A stretch of DNA of 64,000 nt. Source: Gallaecimonas kandeliae. GTDB lineage: Bacteria; Pseudomonadota; Gammaproteobacteria; Enterobacterales; Gallaecimonadaceae. Positions 8,885-18,647 of the stretch are shown here, in pieces (position 1 is the first letter of the stretch; each line of letters opens with the position of its first letter). The stretch spans positions 1,267,415 to 1,331,414 of the forward strand of contig NZ_CP118480.1 of assembly GCF_030450055.1 (NCBI RefSeq), in the 5' to 3' direction. Below the pieces are notes generated by a model that was given only the letters and a program-made list of their open reading frames with translations, was not told the DNA's origin and did no database searches. Position numbers and translations under genes: made by a program.

Positions 8885-9847
8885 TTGCTTGTCTTCAGGA
8901 ACCGTTGCCTGGTGAAGAGCTGCCAAACCGACATCGCCTGGCCTTATCTCGAGCCCCTTTACCAGGCGCTGGGCAAGAGCAGGCCCGAGCCGGGCCGCCT
9001 CGAGGCTGGCCTCTATTTCGATGCTTTGGCCGAAGGTACGGCGCGCTGGCCCCTCTTTCCCCTCGATATGGGGCTGGCGGTCAGGGCCGCTGATTACCCG
9101 GCCCTTGGCCAGCTGCTGCAGAGCTGTGAGCGCCTTGACCAGGCCCTGGCAGCCCTCTTCCGCTACCAATGGCTGGTGGCGAGGCTGGGGGAGGCGCGGC
9201 TGGAGCACCAGGGCGAGCAAGCCCTGCTGTGCTGGGAGCCCTGGCCTGGGGTTCCTGCCCTGGCGGTGGAGCGCAACATGGCCGGCTGGCTGGCCTATGC
9301 CCGTTTCCTGTTGGGGCCGGGTTACCAGCCCCAGGCCCTGACCTTCAGGCACCAGGCCAGGCTGGTCCCAGCCCGTTACCAGGCCAAGCTGGGCTGCCCT
9401 GTGCGCTTCGGGGCGCCCAACAATGCCCTCTTGTTCCCCGCCGCCTGGCTCAGCCTGCCCCTGCGGGGGGACGGCGCCCTGCACGGGCACCTGTCACAGT
9501 ACGCCGAACTGCAGTTGGCCTTGTTGGCCGGCGGCCTCGCCGAGCGGGTCAATGGTGCCCTGGACAGCTTGCTGGGGGAGGAAGTGCCCACCCTGGTGGC
9601 GGTGGCGGGGCGCCTTGGCTTGTCAGCCAGGCAGCTTCAAAGGCAACTGGCGGCCCAGGGGCTACGTTTCCGTGAGTTGCAGGATGGCTGGCGGGCCAGG
9701 CAATTGAAGGCGCTGGCGCAGAGGGGCTGGCACTGGGGGGAGGTGGCGGCGGCCTTGGGCTATGCCGAGCAGGGAGCCCTCATCAAGGCCTGCCGGCGCT
9801 GGTATGGCTGTACCCCTGTGGAGCTGGCAAAGAAAAAGGGACCCTGA
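8885..9847 (+). CDS. AraC-family transcriptional regulator
   Basis: 320 aa from a TTG at 8885; a GTG at 8912 is an alternative start with AGGA before it. The N-terminal two-thirds resembles the arabinose-binding-type (PF12625) sensor domain of OruR/ArgR-like AraC proteins. The C-terminal ~90 residues form the double helix-turn-helix: LGLSARQLQRQLAAQG is the first recognition helix and LGYAEQGALIKACRRWYG the conserved second one. Divergent from the fatty-acid hydroxylase gene (51 nt apart), a usual arrangement for a local activator. The inducer is unknown. Confidence 0.85.
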   Translation: MLVFRNRCLVKSCQTDIAWPYLEPLYQALGKSRPEPGRLEAGLYFDALAEGTARWPLFPLDMGLAVRAADYPALGQLLQSCERLDQALAALFRYQWLVARLGEARLEHQGEQALLCWEPWPGVPALAVERNMAGWLAYARFLLGPGYQPQALTFRHQARLVPARYQAKLGCPVRFGAPNNALLFPAAWLSLPLRGDGALHGHLSQYAELQLALLAGGLAERVNGALDSLLGEEVPTLVAVAGRLGLSARQLQRQLAAQGLRFRELQDGWRARQLKALAQRGWHWGEVAAALGYAEQGALIKACRRWYGCTPVELAKKKGP

Positions 9848-9858
9848 GGTCCCTTTTT
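9833..9858 (+). terminator. Bidirectional terminator between araC-type gene and hns
   Basis: AAAAAGGGACC/GGTCCCTTTTT, 11-bp perfect arms and a 4-nt loop. The regulator's stop codon lies in the loop region. On the minus strand it lies 13 nt past the hns stop, so it serves both genes. Confidence 0.88.
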
Positions 9859-9871
9859 CGTCTGCTCAAGC

Positions 9872-10276
9872 TTACTTGATCAGGTAGTTGTCCAGGTTGC
9901 CGCCGTTGTCGACGATTTCCTTGAAGACCTTGGGCATGCGGCCGATGCCGGTCCACAGGATCTCTTCACCATCTTTTTCCAGGCGGTATTTGGGAGCGCG
10001 CTTGGCACCTTTGCCGCCGCGGCGAGAAGGTGCGGCAGTGGCGCCACCCAGGATGTCTTCTGCAGAAATACCGGCCTCGGCCATGGCTTTGCGCAGCTCG
10101 TCGATTTTGGCCAGGCGCTCGGCTTCTTCTTTCTGGCGCTCTTCTTCTTCACCGGCGCGCATTTCGATAATGGCTTCCAGCTTACCTTTGATTTCTTCGA
10201 GTTCCTGAAGGCTCAGCTCTTTGGTGGCGGCGTTAAGGCGGCGTTGGTTACCCAGGATCTGCAGAAAATCTGACAT
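9872..10276 (-). CDS. hns: H-NS family nucleoid protein
   Basis: 134 aa xenogeneic silencer/nucleoid organiser. The N-terminal helices for dimerisation (MSDFLQILGNQRRLNAATKE) and the acidic coiled coil (~30-75) are followed by a basic linker (SRRGGKGAKRAPKY) and the C-terminal DNA-binding domain. The DNA-contact loop reads WTGIGRMP where E. coli H-NS has WTGQGRTP, so the Q/R of the AT-hook-like motif is Ile. The end DNYLIK matches the family. The ATG at 10274-10276 fits the family start; the open frame before it is the promoter region. Confidence 0.93.
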   Translation of the reverse strand: MSDFLQILGNQRRLNAATKELSLQELEEIKGKLEAIIEMRAGEEEERQKEEAERLAKIDELRKAMAEAGISAEDILGGATAAPSRRGGKGAKRAPKYRLEKDGEEILWTGIGRMPKVFKEIVDNGGNLDNYLIK

Positions 10277-10319
10277 ATTTATGTCCTTTAGCTTGGTGCA
10301 AGGATGGAATGACACTCTA

Positions 10320-10348
10320 TTTTTAAAAAAGGATAGGCCAGTTTGCAA
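10320..10348 (-). promoter_or_regulatory. hns: Predicted sigma-70 promoter of hns
   Basis: On the minus strand, TTGCAA (10343-10348), 17-nt spacer, TAAAAA (10320-10325), about 45 nt before the start codon in an AT-rich leader. Confidence 0.5.
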
Positions 10349-10360
10349 GATGCGAGAAGA

Positions 10361-10387
10361 AAAAAAAGCGGCTTTCGCCGCTTTTTT
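10361..10387 (-). terminator. Terminator of the ETF-QO gene
   Basis: GCGGC/GCCGC stem with a TTTC loop between A and T runs. On the minus strand it begins right at the ETF-QO stop codon. Confidence 0.8.
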
Positions 10388-12015
10388 CACATATTAGGGT
10401 AGTTTGGACCGCCTGCACCTTCAGGTGTTACCCATTGGATATTCTGAGAGGGATCCTTGATATCGCAGGTTTTACAATGGATGCAGTTTTGCGCATTGAT
10501 TTGCAGCCGCTTGCCGTCTGCTTCCTCGACAATCTCATAAACGCCGGCCGGGCAATAGCGCTGGGCGGGCTCGTCGAAACGGGGCAGGTTATAGGCCACC
10601 GGAATGCTTTGGTCTTTCAGCTTTAAATGACAGGGCTGATTTTCTTCGTGGTTGGTATTGGAGATAAATACTGAACTCAGCCTGTCAAAACTTAATTTAC
10701 CGTCGGGCTTGGGATAATTGCGGGGCTGATGCCGGTCAGCCGTTTCCAATTGCAGATGATCGGCCACCGGATCGGACAGGGTCCAAGGGGCCTTGCCACC
10801 CAGGATGTTCTGTTCCACCCAGTTATAAGCGCCGCCCAGCAGCGGGCCCCATTTGTGCAGGGCCGCGCCGAAATTGCGGGCGCAGTGCAGCTCTTCATGA
10901 AGCCAGGACGCCTTGAAACGGCCCTCGAAGGTGGCCGCCGTCAGGGGCTCTTCGCCCTTGAGGTCGGCGATGACGGCCTCGGCGGCCAGCATGCCGGACT
11001 TCATGGCGGTGTGGCTGCCTTTGATCTTGGCGAAGTTGAGGGTGCCGGCATCGCAGCCGATCAGCATGCCGCCGGGGAAGGCCATGCGGGGCAGGGAATT
11101 GAGGCCGCCCTTGGCGATAGCCCTAGCACCGTAGCTGATGCGCTCGCCGCCTTCGAGGTACTGGGCATAAAGCGGGTGTTGCTTCATGCGCTGGAATTCC
11201 TCGAAGGGCGACAGGTAGGGATCCTTGTAATTGAGGTCGACGATGAGGCCCACCGAGATCAGGCCATCCTCCAGGTGGTAGAGGAAGCTGCCGCCGGTGG
11301 CGGTCTTGTCCAGGGGCCAGCCGCCGGCATGGACCACCAGGCCGGGCTTGTGCTTGTCTTTTGGCACCTGCCACAGCTCCTTGAAGCCGATGGCGTAATG
11401 CTGGGGTTCCTTGCCGTCGGCCAGCTTGAAGCGCTCGAGCAGCTCTTTGCCCAGGTGGCCGCGGCAACCTTCGGCGAAGAGGGTCTGCTTGGCCAGCAGA
11501 TTCATGCCGGGCTGGAACTGGGGGCCTTCGCTGCCGTCCTTGAGGCGGCCCATGTCGCCGGTCTGGATACCCACGACCTTGCCGTTATCGTCAAAGATGA
11601 TCTCGGCGGCAGGGAAACCGGGGTAGATCTCCACCCCCAGGCTTTCGGCCTGCTCGGCCAACCAGCGGCAGAGGTTGCCGAGGCTGATGATGTAGTTGCC
11701 GTCGTTGTGCATGGGCCTCGGAATGGCCCAATGGGGAATGGCTTTTTGGCCTGCTTCTTCCAGCAAATAGAGCTCGTCTTTGGCCACGGCGGTGTTGAGG
11801 GGAGCGCCTTTTTGCTGCCAGTCGGGGAAGAGTTCGGTAAGGGCCCTGGGTTCGAAGAGGGCGCCGCTCAAGATGTGGGCCCCCACTTCGGAGCCTTTTT
11901 CCACTACGCAGACCATCAGATCCGGGTCAAGCTGTTTGAGGCGACAGGCGGCACTCAGGCCGGCCGGGCCTGCGCCCACCACCACCACATCGAATTCCAT
12001 GGTCTCGCGTTGCAT
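10387..12015 (-). CDS. Electron transfer flavoprotein-ubiquinone oxidoreductase
   Basis: 542 aa FAD and 4Fe-4S membrane-associated enzyme that passes electrons from EtfAB to ubiquinone. The N-terminal dinucleotide fold is VVVGAGPAGL (11-20). The C-terminal ferredoxin-like part holds the cluster cysteines (CPAGVYE, then CIHCKTCDIK) and ends in the family tail GGPNYPNM. It is divergent from etfBA, and a LiuR-type palindrome lies in the shared 180-nt region. The Etf system therefore appears to be expressed together with leucine and valine breakdown, which feed it through acyl-CoA dehydrogenases. Confidence 0.96.
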   Translation of the reverse strand: MQRETMEFDVVVVGAGPAGLSAACRLKQLDPDLMVCVVEKGSEVGAHILSGALFEPRALTELFPDWQQKGAPLNTAVAKDELYLLEEAGQKAIPHWAIPRPMHNDGNYIISLGNLCRWLAEQAESLGVEIYPGFPAAEIIFDDNGKVVGIQTGDMGRLKDGSEGPQFQPGMNLLAKQTLFAEGCRGHLGKELLERFKLADGKEPQHYAIGFKELWQVPKDKHKPGLVVHAGGWPLDKTATGGSFLYHLEDGLISVGLIVDLNYKDPYLSPFEEFQRMKQHPLYAQYLEGGERISYGARAIAKGGLNSLPRMAFPGGMLIGCDAGTLNFAKIKGSHTAMKSGMLAAEAVIADLKGEEPLTAATFEGRFKASWLHEELHCARNFGAALHKWGPLLGGAYNWVEQNILGGKAPWTLSDPVADHLQLETADRHQPRNYPKPDGKLSFDRLSSVFISNTNHEENQPCHLKLKDQSIPVAYNLPRFDEPAQRYCPAGVYEIVEEADGKRLQINAQNCIHCKTCDIKDPSQNIQWVTPEGAGGPNYPNM

Positions 12016-12106
12016 TGACGACTCCTGCTCGTTATGTCAGCGTCCAGGGCCCATTTTTACTGGTCTGGGCCATTTTTTGACACTGCTCTTATCTGTTGAA
12101 TGTCAA

Positions 12107-12124
12107 GTTGACGTTTACGTTAAC
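12107..12124. promoter_or_regulatory. LiuR-type operator, etf divergent region
   Basis: GTTGACGT-TT-ACGTTAAC: two 8-bp arms (7 of 8 paired) around a 2-bp centre. Located between ETF-QO (start 12015) and etfB (start 12196). The same architecture occurs before liuR and before the thiolase operon. LiuR control of ETF genes is known in gammaproteobacteria; assignment of the site here is by similarity. Confidence 0.75.
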
Positions 12125-12195
12125 AGTAAGTATTTTGGCGGTAAAGCCAGGACAGGTCCAGAGACCGTCCTCCACCCAGCTTCAGAGGAGTTGCC

Positions 12196-12945
12196 ATGAA
12201 GGTGCTGGTCGCGGTCAAACGCGTCATCGATTATAACGTCAAGGTCCGAGTCAAGGCAGACAACTCCGCCGTGGACCTGGCCAATGTGAAAATGGCCATC
12301 AACCCTTTCTGTGAAATCGCCGTGGAAGAGGCGGTCCGGCTCAAGGAGCAGGGCAAGGCCAGCGAAGTGGTGGCCGTGTCCGTGGGCTCCGACGCCTGTC
12401 AGGAGCAGCTGCGTACCGCCCTGGCCCTGGGTGCCGACCGCGCCATCCAGGTAAAGGCCGAAGACGGCCTGGACTCCCTGCTGGTGGCCAAATTATTGGC
12501 CAAAGTCTGTGAGCAAGAGAACCCCGACCTGGTGATCCTCGGCAAGCAGGCCATCGATTCCGACAACAACCAGACCGGCCAGATGCTGGCGGCCCTCAAA
12601 GATTGGCCCCAGGCTACCTTCGCTTCCCAAGTGGAAGTGGGCGAGGGTGAGCTGGTGGTGACCCGCGAAATCGACGGTGGCCTCGAGACCATCGCCGTGG
12701 CCCTGCCGGCCGTGGTGACCACAGACCTGCGCCTCAACGAGCCCCGCTACGCTTCCCTGCCCAACATCATGAAGGCCAAGCGCAAGCAACTGGACGTGCT
12801 GGACGCCGAAGGCTTCGGCCTGGATCTCAGCCCCCGCGTCAAGGTGCTGGGCGTGACTCCGCCGCCGGTTCGCCAGGGCGGCGAAATAGTGGAAAGCGTC
12901 GACGTCCTTATCGACAAACTGCGTAACCAAGCGAAGGTGATCTGA
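12196..12945 (+). CDS. etfB: Electron transfer flavoprotein beta subunit
   Basis: 249 aa. Binds AMP and, with EtfA, carries electrons from acyl-CoA dehydrogenases to ETF-QO. Family start [20 protein letters not shown] and the ETF-beta signature region ([20 protein letters not shown], ~181-200) are visible. GAGGAG lies 5 nt before the ATG. The stop shares one base with the etfA start (TGATG), so the subunits are translationally coupled. Confidence 0.97.
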   Translation: MKVLVAVKRVIDYNVKVRVKADNSAVDLANVKMAINPFCEIAVEEAVRLKEQGKASEVVAVSVGSDACQEQLRTALALGADRAIQVKAEDGLDSLLVAKLLAKVCEQENPDLVILGKQAIDSDNNQTGQMLAALKDWPQATFASQVEVGEGELVVTREIDGGLETIAVALPAVVTTDLRLNEPRYASLPNIMKAKRKQLDVLDAEGFGLDLSPRVKVLGVTPPPVRQGGEIVESVDVLIDKLRNQAKVI

Positions 12946-13871
12946 TGAGCATTCTGGTCATTGCCGAACACGACAACCAACATCTCAAACCGGAAACGGC
13001 CAAAGTGCTGAATGCCGCCCGCGCTATGGGCGACGATGTCCACCTGCTGGTGGCCGGTCACCAATGCCAGGAGGTTATCCATGCTGCAACTCAACTTGAT
13101 GGTGTCGCCAAAGTCCTGGTGCTGGATGATGAACGTTTTGCGCATCCGCTCCCGGAAGTCCTGAGCCAGGCCGTCCTGGCCCTGGCCGGCAACTACAGCC
13201 ACCTGGTCACCGCCAGCTCCACCACCGGCAAGAACCTGATGCCGCGCATCGCCGCCAAGCTGGACGTGGCCCAGATCTCCGACATCATCGCCGTGGACAG
13301 CGCCGACACCTTCAAGCGCCCCATCTACGCCGGTAACGCCATCGCCACAGTCCAGGCCCTGAATGCGGTCAAGGTCATCACTGTCCGTCCTTCCGCCTTC
13401 GACGCCGTGGGCAACGGCAGCGCCGCCCCTGTCGAGCAGCTGGGCAGCAATGAGAGCTTCGGCAAGAGCCGTTTCGTCAAGGCCGAGCTGACCAAGAGCG
13501 AGCGCCCGGATCTCGGCTCCGCCCGGGTGGTGATCTCCGGCGGCCGCGGTCTGCAAAGCGGCGACAACTTCGTGATGCTGGAAAAACTGGCCGACAAGCT
13601 GGGGGCCGCCATCGGTGCCTCCCGTGCCGCCGTCGACGCCGGCTTCGTGCCCAACGACTGGCAGGTCGGCCAGACCGGCAAGATAGTGGCGCCGGATCTC
13701 TACATCGCCGTCGGCATCAGCGGTGCCATCCAGCACCTGGCGGGCATGAAGGAGTCCAAGGTCATAGTGGCCATCAACAAAGACCCCGAAGCCCCGATCT
13801 TCCAAATTGCCGACTACGGCCTGGTGGGGGATCTCTTCGAACTGGTGCCAGAGCTGACCGACAAGCTCTGA
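12945..13871 (+). CDS. etfA: Electron transfer flavoprotein alpha subunit
   Basis: 308 aa, FAD-binding partner of EtfB. N-terminal [18 protein letters not shown] is typical. The C-terminal FAD-domain signature is complete: SGGRGLQSG at ~198-206, then [36 protein letters not shown]. Usual length. It ends in a strong terminator, so etfBA is a two-gene unit downstream of the LiuR-type operator. Confidence 0.97.
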   Translation: MSILVIAEHDNQHLKPETAKVLNAARAMGDDVHLLVAGHQCQEVIHAATQLDGVAKVLVLDDERFAHPLPEVLSQAVLALAGNYSHLVTASSTTGKNLMPRIAAKLDVAQISDIIAVDSADTFKRPIYAGNAIATVQALNAVKVITVRPSAFDAVGNGSAAPVEQLGSNESFGKSRFVKAELTKSERPDLGSARVVISGGRGLQSGDNFVMLEKLADKLGAAIGASRAAVDAGFVPNDWQVGQTGKIVAPDLYIAVGISGAIQHLAGMKESKVIVAINKDPEAPIFQIADYGLVGDLFELVPELTDKL

Positions 13872-13886
13872 GCCCCGCGGCATTAC

Positions 13887-13915
13887 AAAAATGCGCCCCC
13901 AGGGGCGCATTTTTT
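13887..13915 (+). terminator. etfA: Terminator after etfA
   Basis: AAAATGCGCCCC/GGGGCGCATTTT, about 12-bp arms with a 2-nt centre and a T run, 16 nt past the stop. Confidence 0.88.
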
Positions 13916-13982
13916 ATGGGCCAACCGGGCCGACATAAGCCCTGCTCTGGGGTACACTGGCGCCCAAAATAAGGAAGTCTCG

Positions 13983-14564
13983 ATGGCACAGCTTTACTTC
14001 TATTACTCGGCGATGAACGCCGGTAAATCCACCTCCCTGCTGCAGTCCGCCTACAACTACCGCGAGCGGGGCATGAACGTGCTGCTCTACACGGCGGCGG
14101 TGGACGACCGCTCCGGGAAGGGCATCATCAGTTCCCGCATCGGCCTTGAGAGCGAGGCCAGGGTCTTCGACGCTGGCACCGATCTCTTTGCCGAGGTGCT
14201 GGGGCTTTCCCATACCCAGCGCTTCCATTGCCTGCTGCTGGACGAAGCCCAGTTCCTGTCCAAGGCCCAGGTGGCCCAGCTCTGCCGTGTCGTCGACGAG
14301 CTGGGCATTCCTGCGCTGGCCTATGGCCTACGCACCGATTTTCGCGCCGAGCTGTTCGAGGGCGCCCAGTACCTCTTGGCCTGGGCCGACAAGCTGGTGG
14401 AGCTCAAGACCGTCTGCCACTGTGGCCGCAAGGCCAATCGCGTGCTGCGGGTAGGGGAGGACGGCCAGCCCAGCAAGGAAGGGGCCCAGGTGGAAATCGG
14501 TGGCAACGACCGCTACGTCTCGGTGTGCCGCAAGCACTACCTGGAAGCCTTGGCAAGGGGCTGA
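13983..14564 (+). CDS. tdk: Thymidine kinase
   Basis: 193 aa type II thymidine kinase of nucleoside salvage (thymidine + ATP to dTMP). P-loop SAMNAGKST (9-17), the DEAQF catalytic motif (~90-94), and structural zinc cysteines CHCGRKA (~143) with a C-terminal CRKHY. Start ATG 13983 with AAGGAAG upstream. It is followed after 52 nt by proB and may be read into it, since no terminator separates them. Confidence 0.97.
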   Translation: MAQLYFYYSAMNAGKSTSLLQSAYNYRERGMNVLLYTAAVDDRSGKGIISSRIGLESEARVFDAGTDLFAEVLGLSHTQRFHCLLLDEAQFLSKAQVAQLCRVVDELGIPALAYGLRTDFRAELFEGAQYLLAWADKLVELKTVCHCGRKANRVLRVGEDGQPSKEGAQVEIGGNDRYVSVCRKHYLEALARG

Positions 14565-14616
14565 GCCGCCCTGTATAAGAAGGCTTTACCGCATGGAGAT
14601 GTAAGGGGTGAAGCCG

Positions 14617-15714
14617 ATGAGATTGGTGGTCAAACTGGGCACCAGCGTGTTGACCGGTGGCAGTAGCCGCCTGGACAGGGCCCATATGGTGGAGCTGGTG
14701 CGCCAGTGCGCCGCCTTGCACAGGGCCGGCCACCAACTGGTGGTGGTCACCTCGGGTGCCGTGGCCGCCGGCCGCGAGCAACTGGGCTTTCCCGACCTGC
14801 CATCCGATCTCCCTCACAAGCAGATGCTGGCGGCCGTGGGCCAGGGCCAACTGGTACACCTCTGGCAGCACCTCTTCGACCTCTACGGCATCCAGGTGGG
14901 GCAGATGCTGCTGACCCGGGCCGACCTCGAGGACCGCGAGCGCTTCCTCAATGCCCGCGACACCCTGGGCACCCTGCTGGGTCACGGTGTCGTCCCCCTC
15001 ATCAACGAGAACGACGCCGTCGCCACCACCGAGATCAAGGTCGGGGACAACGACAACCTCTCGGCCCGGGTGGCCCTCTTGGCCAAGGCCGAGCTGCTGA
15101 TGCTGCTGACCGACCAGCCCGGCCTCTTTACCGCCGATCCCCGTACCAATCCCCAGGCCGAGCTTATCGAAGAGGTCCGGACCATAGACTCCACCCTGCA
15201 CAAGCTGGCCGGCGGCAGTGTCTCAGGTCTTGGCACAGGCGGCATGGCCACCAAGCTGCAGGCCGCCGACCTGGCCCGCCGGGCCGGCACCGCCGTGGTG
15301 ATAGCAAGCGGCCATGCTCCTGACGTCATCACCCGGCTGGCGGCGGGAGAGCGGGTCGGTACACGCTTCGCGCCCCTGGAGGACGCCCTGGTCAGCCGCA
15401 AGCAGTGGATCTTGGCCGGGCCCCCGCCCGCAGGTTCCTTGGCGCTGGATCTGGGAGCCGTCAAGGCCCTGGTGGACAAAGGTGCCAGCCTGCTGCCCAA
15501 GGGCATAGTGGCGGTCAAGGGCGACTTCGAGCGAGGGGATGCCGTGAGCCTGTTGGGGCCGGACGGCGCCAAGCTGGGTGTCGGGCTGGCCCGCTACAAC
15601 GCGGCCGAGCTCAAGGCCATCGCCGGGGTTCATTCCGACGCCATCAGCATGGCTCTTGGCTTTGACAGAGGGGACGTGGCAGTGCACAGGGACGACCTGG
15701 TGCTGCTGGGGTAA
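14617..15714 (+). CDS. proB: Glutamate 5-kinase
   Basis: 365 aa, first step of proline synthesis. The amino acid kinase domain begins [13 protein letters not shown] and includes [17 protein letters not shown] (~128-145) and the Gly-rich GTGGMATKL (~206). A C-terminal PUA domain follows (~270-365). A GTG at 14608 is in frame, but the ATG at 14617 has AAGGGG 8 nt before it and fits the family start. proA, usually adjacent, is not here; a terminator follows directly, so ProA must be encoded elsewhere. Confidence 0.95.
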   Translation: MRLVVKLGTSVLTGGSSRLDRAHMVELVRQCAALHRAGHQLVVVTSGAVAAGREQLGFPDLPSDLPHKQMLAAVGQGQLVHLWQHLFDLYGIQVGQMLLTRADLEDRERFLNARDTLGTLLGHGVVPLINENDAVATTEIKVGDNDNLSARVALLAKAELLMLLTDQPGLFTADPRTNPQAELIEEVRTIDSTLHKLAGGSVSGLGTGGMATKLQAADLARRAGTAVVIASGHAPDVITRLAAGERVGTRFAPLEDALVSRKQWILAGPPPAGSLALDLGAVKALVDKGASLLPKGIVAVKGDFERGDAVSLLGPDGAKLGVGLARYNAAELKAIAGVHSDAISMALGFDRGDVAVHRDDLVLLG

Positions 15715-15715
15715 T

Positions 15716-15742
15716 AAAAAAGGCCGCATGCGCGGCCTTTTT
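15716..15742 (+). terminator. Bidirectional terminator between proB and liuE
   Basis: AAAGGCCGC/GCGGCCTTT with an ATGC loop and A/T runs on both sides. It lies between two convergent genes and touches the liuE stop. Confidence 0.88.
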
Positions 15743-16668
15743 CAGAGGTTGGTCATCAAGCAGTCTTTTTCCCGGCCCTTGAGGGCCAGGGACACCTTGG
15801 AGGTGGGGCTGCGGCCCAGCTTGTCGCTGATGAACCAGCCGGCCTCACAGAGCCTGTCCAGGTTCACACCGTGGGCTATGCCGAGGCCGTCCAGCAGGTA
15901 GACCAGATCCTCGGTGGCCACGTTGCCGCTGGCACCCTTGGCGTAGGGGCAGCCGCCGAGGCCGGCCACGGCCGAGTCCACCACGCTGATGCCCATGGAC
16001 AGGGCTGTGTGGATGTTGGCGATGGCCATCCCGTAGGTGTCGTGGAAGTGCACGGCCAGCTTGCCGAGCGGCACTTCCTGGGCCACGGCCTCGAGCAAGG
16101 CCCGGGTTTTTTCCGGGGTGCCTACCCCTATGGTGTCGCCGAGGGAGATCTCATCACAGCCCATGTCCCAGAGCGCCTTGGCCACCTGGGTGACCTGCTG
16201 CGGCGCTATGTCGCCCTCGTAGGGGCAGCCCAGCACGCAGGATACGTAACCCCGTACCCGTACGCCTTTGGCCTTGGCCTCTTTCACCACCGGCTCGAAA
16301 CGGGCCAGGCTCTCGGCTATGGAGCAGTTGATGTTGGCCTGGCTGAAGGTCTCGGAAGCGGCGCCGAACACCGCCACCTCGTCGGCCTTGGCCGCCAGGG
16401 CCCCTTCCAGGCCCTTGAGGTTGGGGGTCAGGGCCGAGTAGATCACCCCTTCCTTGCGCGCCAGGGCCTCAAACAGCTCGGCCGTGTCGGCCATCTGCGG
16501 CACCCATTTGGGGGAGACGAAGCTACCCACCTCTATGTGCTGCAAACCGGCGCCGGCCAGCATCTCGATCAGCTGCTTCTTGTCGCTGAGGGCCACCTGG
16601 CCCTTCTCGTTCTGGAGGCCATCTCTGGCCCCCACTTCGACAATGCGAACCTGCTTGGGATAGGGCAT
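15742..16668 (-). CDS. liuE: Hydroxymethylglutaryl-CoA lyase
   Basis: 308 aa, DRE-TIM metallolyase that cleaves HMG-CoA to acetyl-CoA and acetoacetate, the last CoA step of leucine breakdown. The N-terminal [14 protein letters not shown] is the hallmark active-site strand. Metal-binding HFHDTYG (~207-213) and the Cys loop [14 protein letters not shown] (~240-253) are present. Last gene of the liu operon; its start shares one base with the liuD stop. Acetoacetate would still need a CoA transferase or synthetase, not seen in this window. Confidence 0.97.
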   Translation of the reverse strand: MPYPKQVRIVEVGARDGLQNEKGQVALSDKKQLIEMLAGAGLQHIEVGSFVSPKWVPQMADTAELFEALARKEGVIYSALTPNLKGLEGALAAKADEVAVFGAASETFSQANINCSIAESLARFEPVVKEAKAKGVRVRGYVSCVLGCPYEGDIAPQQVTQVAKALWDMGCDEISLGDTIGVGTPEKTRALLEAVAQEVPLGKLAVHFHDTYGMAIANIHTALSMGISVVDSAVAGLGGCPYAKGASGNVATEDLVYLLDGLGIAHGVNLDRLCEAGWFISDKLGRSPTSKVSLALKGREKDCLMTNL

Positions 16669-18647
16669 CAGGCGTCCTCCAACCTGACCAGTTCGGCGCC
16701 GTCGTTGACGCGGTCACCGACTTGGAAGAAGACCTCGGCCACCACGGCGTCGCAGGGCGCGGCTATGGCGTATTCCATCTTCATGGCTTCCATGACGATC
16801 AGGGTGTCGCCGGCCTTGACCTGGTCGCCGGCCTTGGCCGGTACCGCCACTATGGTGCCGTTCATGGGCGCCGTGAGGTCACCCTCGTCACCGGCCTGGT
16901 GTTGGGCGTCGCTGCGGTATTCCCGCACCTCGAAGGGCTGGCCCTGGTCGAACAGCATCACGCAGTCGCCGTGCTGCCAGACCGGCAGGTGCAGCTGGTG
17001 GCCGTCGAGGCTCGCCTGGAGGCGGTCGCCGTCCAGTCGGCCCTGGGCCAGGATCTGGTGATCGTGGAAGCGCAGCTGCCAGCCGCCGTCCTGGGGACGG
17101 GCCAGCACTTCCAGGGGCTCGATGTTGCCGATGTCCAGGTTGAGCTTGATCAGCGCCTCGCTGCCCAGGCGCCAGCCGTCCGCCCTGTGCCAGGGGGAGC
17201 CGGGCTCGTGGCTTTCCTGGCGCAGGCTCTGGGCGCCTTGCTGGCGGAAGCAGAGCAGGGCCAGGGCGGCCAGGGCCAGACGGTGTTCGGTCCACTGGGG
17301 TTCGAAGGTCAGGGCCTCGGCATGGCGCTCGATGAAGCGGGTGTTGAGCTCGGCGGCCAGGAAGGCGGGGTGGCTGACCAGGCGGCGCAGGAAGCCGACG
17401 TTGGTCTGGATCCCGGCCAGGCAGTACTGGTCCAGTGCCCTCGCCATCTTGCCAAGGGCACTGGCGCGATCGGGGCCGTGGACGATGAGCTTGGCGATCA
17501 TGGGGTCGTAGAAGGGGCTGATCTCGTCGCCCTGGCGTACCCCTGTGTCGATGCGCACCCCTTGGGTGGGCTCGCGCAGCAGGCGGATGGGGCCGCTCTG
17601 GGGCAGGAAGCCCTTGTAGGGATCTTCGGCGTAGATGCGCACCTCGACGCTGTGGCCGTTGCAGGGCACCTGCTCCTGGGTCAGGGGCAGGGGTGCGCCT
17701 GCGGCGACCTTGAGCTGCCATTCCACCAGATCCTGGCCCGTGACCATCTCGGTGACGGGGTGCTCCACCTGCAGGCGGGTGTTCATTTCCATGAAGTAGA
17801 AGTCATTGCCGTCCAGCAGGAACTCGACGGTGCCGGCGCCCACATAGCCGATGGCCTGGGCGGCCTTGACCGCCGCTTCACCCATGGCGCGGCGCAGCTT
17901 GGCGGACAGGCCCGGGGCCGGGGCTTCTTCCACCACCTTCTGGTGGCGGCGCTGGGCAGAGCAGTCACGGTCGCCGAGGTAGACGCAGTTGCCTTGCTGG
18001 TCGGCGAAGACCTGCACTTCCACGTGGCGGGGGCTGCCGAGGTAACGCTCCAACAGCAGGGTGGCGTCGCCGAAGGCGTTCTGGGCTTCGCGGCGCGCCG
18101 CGTCCAGGCCTTCTTTGAGTTTTTCAGGGCCTTCCACCACCCGCATGCCTTTGCCGCCGCCGCCCATGGCGGCCTTGATCAGCAGCGGGAAGCCGATGGT
18201 CAGGGCTTCGCTCACCAGACGGTTGTCGGACTGATCTTCACCGTGGTAACCGGGCACCAGGGGCACGCCGGCGTCTTCCATGATGGCCTTGGCCGCAGAC
18301 TTGGAGCCCATGGCCTCGATGGCGGCCACAGGCGGGCCCACGAAGGCGATGCCGGCGGCGGCGCAGGCCTCGGCAAAACCGCTGTTCTCGGACAGGAAGC
18401 CATAGCCGGGGTGAACGGCCTCGGCCCCTGCTTCCTGTGCTATGGCCAGGATCTTGTCGGCGCGCAGGTAGGACTGGGCCGCTTCCGCCGGGCCCAGGTA
18501 CCAGGCCTCGTCCGCCAGTTGCACGTGGCGGGCCTGGCGGTCGGCATCGGAATAGAGGGCGATGCAGCGGATGCCGAGGCGGTGGGCGGTGCGGATCACC
18601 CTACAGGCGATCTCGCCGCGGTTGGCGATGAGCAAGGTCTTAAACAC
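16668..18647 (-). CDS. liuD: 3-methylcrotonyl-CoA carboxylase, biotin (alpha) subunit
   Basis: 659 aa. Biotin carboxylase (1-~445: [14 protein letters not shown] start, ATP-grasp [24 protein letters not shown]), a middle BT domain, and a C-terminal biotinyl domain with EAMKMEY, biotin on K623. Works with LiuB to carboxylate 3-methylcrotonyl-CoA. Starts with GTG (AGGAG upstream) and overlaps the end of liuC by 8 nt. Confidence 0.97.
   Translation of the reverse strand: MFKTLLIANRGEIACRVIRTAHRLGIRCIALYSDADRQARHVQLADEAWYLGPAEAAQSYLRADKILAIAQEAGAEAVHPGYGFLSENSGFAEACAAAGIAFVGPPVAAIEAMGSKSAAKAIMEDAGVPLVPGYHGEDQSDNRLVSEALTIGFPLLIKAAMGGGGKGMRVVEGPEKLKEGLDAARREAQNAFGDATLLLERYLGSPRHVEVQVFADQQGNCVYLGDRDCSAQRRHQKVVEEAPAPGLSAKLRRAMGEAAVKAAQAIGYVGAGTVEFLLDGNDFYFMEMNTRLQVEHPVTEMVTGQDLVEWQLKVAAGAPLPLTQEQVPCNGHSVEVRIYAEDPYKGFLPQSGPIRLLREPTQGVRIDTGVRQGDEISPFYDPMIAKLIVHGPDRASALGKMARALDQYCLAGIQTNVGFLRRLVSHPAFLAAELNTRFIERHAEALTFEPQWTEHRLALAALALLCFRQQGAQSLRQESHEPGSPWHRADGWRLGSEALIKLNLDIGNIEPLEVLARPQDGGWQLRFHDHQILAQGRLDGDRLQASLDGHQLHLPVWQHGDCVMLFDQGQPFEVREYRSDAQHQAGDEGDLTAPMNGTIVAVPAKAGDQVKAGDTLIVMEAMKMEYAIAAPCDAVVAEVFFQVGDRVNDGAELVRLEDA

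Noticed and set aside
8834-9490. Long N-terminal extension of the fatty-acid hydroxylase gene
   Set aside because: The extension is antisense to the AraC regulator; family members begin near MDNLL.
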